Shown here in pieces: positions 31,003 through 32,728 of a stretch of DNA of 32,728 bases. The stretch is taken from contig CBFGSX010000004.1 in NCBI GenBank assembly GCA_965651535.1, positions 1 through 32,728 of the forward strand, in the 5' to 3' direction. This stretch comes from JAQGJA01 sp965651535 (GTDB lineage Bacteria > Pseudomonadota > Alphaproteobacteria > Micavibrionales > SZUA-601). Numbering within the stretch: the stretch's first letter is position 1; each line of letters opens with the position of its first letter. The notes beneath the pieces are model-generated. The model was given only the letters and a program-made list of their open reading frames with translations, did no database searches and had not been told where the DNA came from. Both the position numbers and the translations under genes were made by a program.

Positions 31003-31146
31003 CCCTCTCCCGGCGGGAGAGGGCCGGGGTGAGGGGTTACGCAAGTGCAGAATGGATCCAAAACCCTCACCCGACGCTGACGCGTCGACCTCTCCCAAAA
31101 GGAGAGGTGAATTTGCAGTTAGACTCCCTCTCCCGCCGGGAGAGGG
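31003..31146. repeat. 144-bp composite palindromic element
   Basis: The ends are the perfect hairpins CCCTCTCCC/GGGAGAGGG at 31003-31023 and 31126-31146, which are exact reverse complements of each other including the GGC/GCC loops. Within are GGGTGAGGG (31027-31035) pairing with CCCTCACCC (31064-31072), CGACGC/GCGTCG (31072-31087) and ACCTCTCC/GGAGAGGT (31088-31108). Similar CCTCACCC/CCTCTCCC elements are common between genes in Proteobacteria. It starts nine bases after the lipoprotein stop and could protect or end that mRNA. Confidence 0.85.
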
Positions 31147-31154
31147 TATTCCGC

Positions 31155-32318
31155 TTACCGCAGGAAGATGTGCACTTCGGGGCTGCGGGCCTGCGGGCTG
31201 CGCGTCGCGGAGAGTTTGACGCGGTTGCCGGGGATGCCCATCTGGGCCATGGAACGGGCGACGTTCTGGGCGTTGGTTTGGGCGTCCGAGCTGGCCAGAG
31301 CGCCTTGAGCAGGGTTGTTGCCCGGCGGGGCCACGGCCACGACCTCGAACGAGACGTTCGGATAGCGCTGGAGCGCCTCGGAAGCGGCCAGATAGATGGC
31401 CTGTTCATATTCCACGCCCGGACGGTCGAAACGGATCACGACCAGCGGCTTGGTTGGGTTGAACCCGGCAGCGGGAGCAAGGCGGGCGGCGGCCATATCC
31501 GGGTCACCCGGCAGAGCCGAGGCGGGCGAGAAAAAGGCACGGTTGGCCAGCGACTGGCCGTAAAGCTCGCCATTGGCGATGGCCAGCGTCATGGTTTGGA
31601 GATTGCGGCGTTCCGTCGCCAGATAGCTGGTGCGGCGGTTGATGTCGTTGTTGACGTCGGTCAGCTGGCGGTCAATGCGCACCACGAGGCGGTTCACTTC
31701 GTCCTCCAGTCCGGTCAGCGACACATGGTCTTCGTCGACCGCGCCCGACAGGCCGTAAGTGGCGCGGACGGCTTCGAGCAGATAGGACGCAACCGAAGCA
31801 TTCGACGAAATGTCATTGGCCAGAACGGTCAGCGTGCTGATGTCGCTGGAGAGGGCTTCAAGTTTCTGTTGGGCGATCTGGGCCTGTTCAACCAGGATCG
31901 GGTTGCCCGGCGTGGTGCCGCCCTGCAAGCGGGCATTGATGCTGGCTGTGGTGCTGTAATAGCTGCCGGCGTTTTCCTCGGCGCGCGACTGGAGGTCTTT
32001 CAGGCGAGCCGTATAGGTGTTGTAAAAATCCTCGATCTTCGTCTTGTCGGCGCGCAGCTGCGCGATCTTGCGCGAGACGATGGTTTCCTTGAAGTCATAG
32101 GGTTTGTCTTCTCCGCTGACCGAGCTTTTGATCACAACGGGCGTTTTGCCGTCGGATTTCGTGTCGCTCATCCTGCCCAGAGCCTGTCGGTCCGAGGCGG
32201 GGGCGTTATAGGTGAAACCATTCGTTTTGTCGGCGGCCGGCGGGGCGCTTTCGACGCTCGAGCAAGCGGTGAACGAGGCAGCCAGGACAATCAGAGGAAG
32301 AAGACGTAAAATCAGCAC
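31155..32318 (-). CDS. Lipoprotein with helical middle and OmpA-like C-terminus (387 aa)
   Basis: A GTG at 32318 with GCAGGG seven bases upstream is chosen over a TTG at 32336. The signal LRLLPLIVLAASFTACSS carries lipobox FTAC (Cys19). After a disordered stretch comes a long helical region (about 65-250, including KIAQLRADKTKIEDFYNTYT and DRQLTDVNNDINRRTSYL), probably coiled coil. The last 95 residues (VVIRFDRPGVEYEQAIYLAA, then NAQNVARSMAQMGIPGNRVK) resemble an OmpA-type fold. I do not know a named family. An envelope-spanning or peptidoglycan-contact role is inferred. The gene lies between tRNA-Arg and the DUF1217 gene, and a composite repeat follows its stop. Confidence 0.78.
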   Translation of the reverse strand: MLILRLLPLIVLAASFTACSSVESAPPAADKTNGFTYNAPASDRQALGRMSDTKSDGKTPVVIKSSVSGEDKPYDFKETIVSRKIAQLRADKTKIEDFYNTYTARLKDLQSRAEENAGSYYSTTASINARLQGGTTPGNPILVEQAQIAQQKLEALSSDISTLTVLANDISSNASVASYLLEAVRATYGLSGAVDEDHVSLTGLEDEVNRLVVRIDRQLTDVNNDINRRTSYLATERRNLQTMTLAIANGELYGQSLANRAFFSPASALPGDPDMAAARLAPAAGFNPTKPLVVIRFDRPGVEYEQAIYLAASEALQRYPNVSFEVVAVAPPGNNPAQGALASSDAQTNAQNVARSMAQMGIPGNRVKLSATRSPQARSPEVHIFLR

Positions 32319-32469
32319 GTTGGAACCCTGCGGCAAGGAGTAGAGAAAATGGTTAATCCTGCATAGGCGAGATTTGAGACAAAAGCAAGATACCGAAGAG
32401 GTTAGACCCTTATTTTCTTGCCTGCAAGGGGATTTTAGCCACAGTTTCTTTCCAAATAGAAAACAAGAC

Positions 32470-32497
32470 TTGCCTTTTGGGCCGTTTTTGCTATCCT
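32470..32497 (+). promoter_or_regulatory. Candidate tRNA-Arg promoter
   Basis: TTGCCT (32470-32475) and TATCCT (32492-32497) are 16 bases apart, followed by the GC-rich discriminator GCGCCCC, typical of stable-RNA genes. A small hairpin CCCCG/CGGGG (32501-32518) precedes the tRNA. Confidence 0.5.
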
Positions 32498-32529
32498 GCG
32501 CCCCGCTCCTGAACGGGGGCTTTTGACGG

Positions 32530-32605
32530 GCACCCGTAGCTCAACGGATAGAGCATCTGACTACGGATCAGAAGGTTTGAGGTTCGAATCCTCACGGGTG
32601 CGCCA
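32530..32605 (+). tRNA. tRNA-Arg (ACG), CCA encoded
   Basis: Acceptor GCACCCG/CGGGTGC, D arm GCTC-AACGGATA-GAGC, and anticodon stem TCTGA/TCAGA around CTACGGA (anticodon ACG, read as ICG) are all visible. T arm GAGGTTCGAATCCTC, discriminator G and encoded CCA (32603-32605) complete the 76-base gene. Confidence 0.97.
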
Positions 32606-32607
32606 GT

Positions 32608-32642
32608 ATTAAAGGGAACGGTTTTGGACCGTTCCCTTTAAT
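32608..32642 (+). terminator. tRNA-Arg terminator
   Basis: ATTAAAGGGAACGG (32608-32621) pairs perfectly over 14 bases with CCGTTCCCTTTAAT (32629-32642) around a seven-base loop. An AATTTT tail follows. It begins three bases after the tRNA CCA. Confidence 0.8.
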
Positions 32643-32714
32643 AATTTTGGTGTGAATAATTTTTGGTGTGCTTGTAAGGAATTTGAACCTCAAACCGATA
32701 AAATAAGAGGTTCG
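32643..32714. other. Post-tRNA-Arg segment with short repeats and a tRNA-like inverted fragment
   Basis: ATAATTTTGGTGTG recurs with one extra T (32641-32654 and 32656-32670). TTTGAACCTCAAACC (32682-32696) is nearly the reverse complement of the tRNA-Arg T-arm region (32574-32590). GAACCTC (32685-32691) also pairs with GAGGTTC (32707-32713), just before an ATG. The segment could be a boundary of an integrated element; nothing is proven within this window. Confidence 0.4.
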
Positions 32715-32728
32715 ATGGCTATTCGCGA
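32715..32728 (+). CDS. Start of a possible coding region, cut by window end
   Basis: ATG GCT ATT CGC GA (Met-Ala-Ile-Arg, then Asp or Glu) follows AGAGG at a workable ribosome-binding distance. Only four codons are present, so no product can be named. Some tyrosine integrases start with MAIR or MAVR, and tRNA genes are common integration sites, which is the only reason to note it. It may be chance. Confidence 0.3.

Noticed and set aside
31003..31146. CRISPR-like array
   Set aside because: The repeated CCCTCTCCC units are parts of hairpins, not evenly spaced direct repeats with unique spacers.
31029..32309. 426-codon open frame on the plus strand
   Set aside because: It is antisense to the lipoprotein gene, which has a signal peptide, lipobox and good codon use; the plus frame runs through the palindromic repeat and resembles no protein.

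Overview
The window looks like chromosomal DNA of a free-living, flagellated alphaproteobacterium. The pointers are a UbiK/BMFP protein, a YbjN-domain protein, an LdtR-like MarR regulator, the small DUF6898 protein beside DUF502, the recG-sdhE-mfd neighbourhood, and a DUF1217 flagellar-type protein. A Rhodospirillales or Micavibrio-like lineage is plausible, but I cannot fix the genus. Most of it is dense, ordinary core genome. No CRISPR array, insertion sequence or complete mobile element is visible.

Layout. 1-2226 (minus): lgt, a MidA-type methyltransferase and a partial pgeF, overlapping head to tail. 2481-4384 (plus): ubiK, a YbjN-domain gene, proC and a tiny basic protein, with tRNA-Thr(GGT) antisense between the last two. 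4454-11674 (minus): a small membrane protein, rlmJ, four small poorly characterised genes (two unrecognised, a DUF2946-like protein and a lipoprotein), then an RND efflux pump with its adaptor. 11920-14318: a VIT-type metal transporter, an EEP-family hydrolase behind tRNA-Ser(CGA), and a BPL_N amidotransferase-like protein. 14417-18840 (plus): an unknown gene, recO, parC and a second unknown gene. 18837-19766: motB. 19819-22314 (plus): an alpha/beta hydrolase, ldtR-like regulator, DUF6898 and DUF502. 22311-24392: recG. 24435-28483 (plus): sdhE, mfd and a small unknown gene. 28480-32318 (minus): a 795-residue DUF1217/flagellin-like protein behind a sigma-54-type promoter, and a large lipoprotein. 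32530 onward: tRNA-Arg(ACG), a terminator, and the first codons of a further reading frame.

How the genes work together. Three themes are housekeeping: DNA repair (recO, recG, mfd), envelope building (lgt, pgeF, the ldtR-like regulator, lipoproteins) and respiration (ubiK, midA, sdhE). Motility is represented by motB and the DUF1217 gene, without motA or a flagellar operon. Transport and efflux occupy 7-12.6 kb.

The least explained content is regulatory and architectural. A perfect hairpin buries the rlmJ ribosome-binding site. Several promoters would start transcripts at or within a few bases of the start codon. Three convergent gene pairs share a CTAR stop quartet. A cloverleaf repeat family has supplied one gene's stop codon. 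An 18-bp palindrome lies upstream of the ldtR-like regulator. A tRNA-like inverted fragment lies beyond tRNA-Arg. I did not find a clear new defence or biosynthetic system. The best candidate for undescribed biology is the four-gene membrane cluster at 5613-7413. Promoter, hairpin and operon calls were made by eye.
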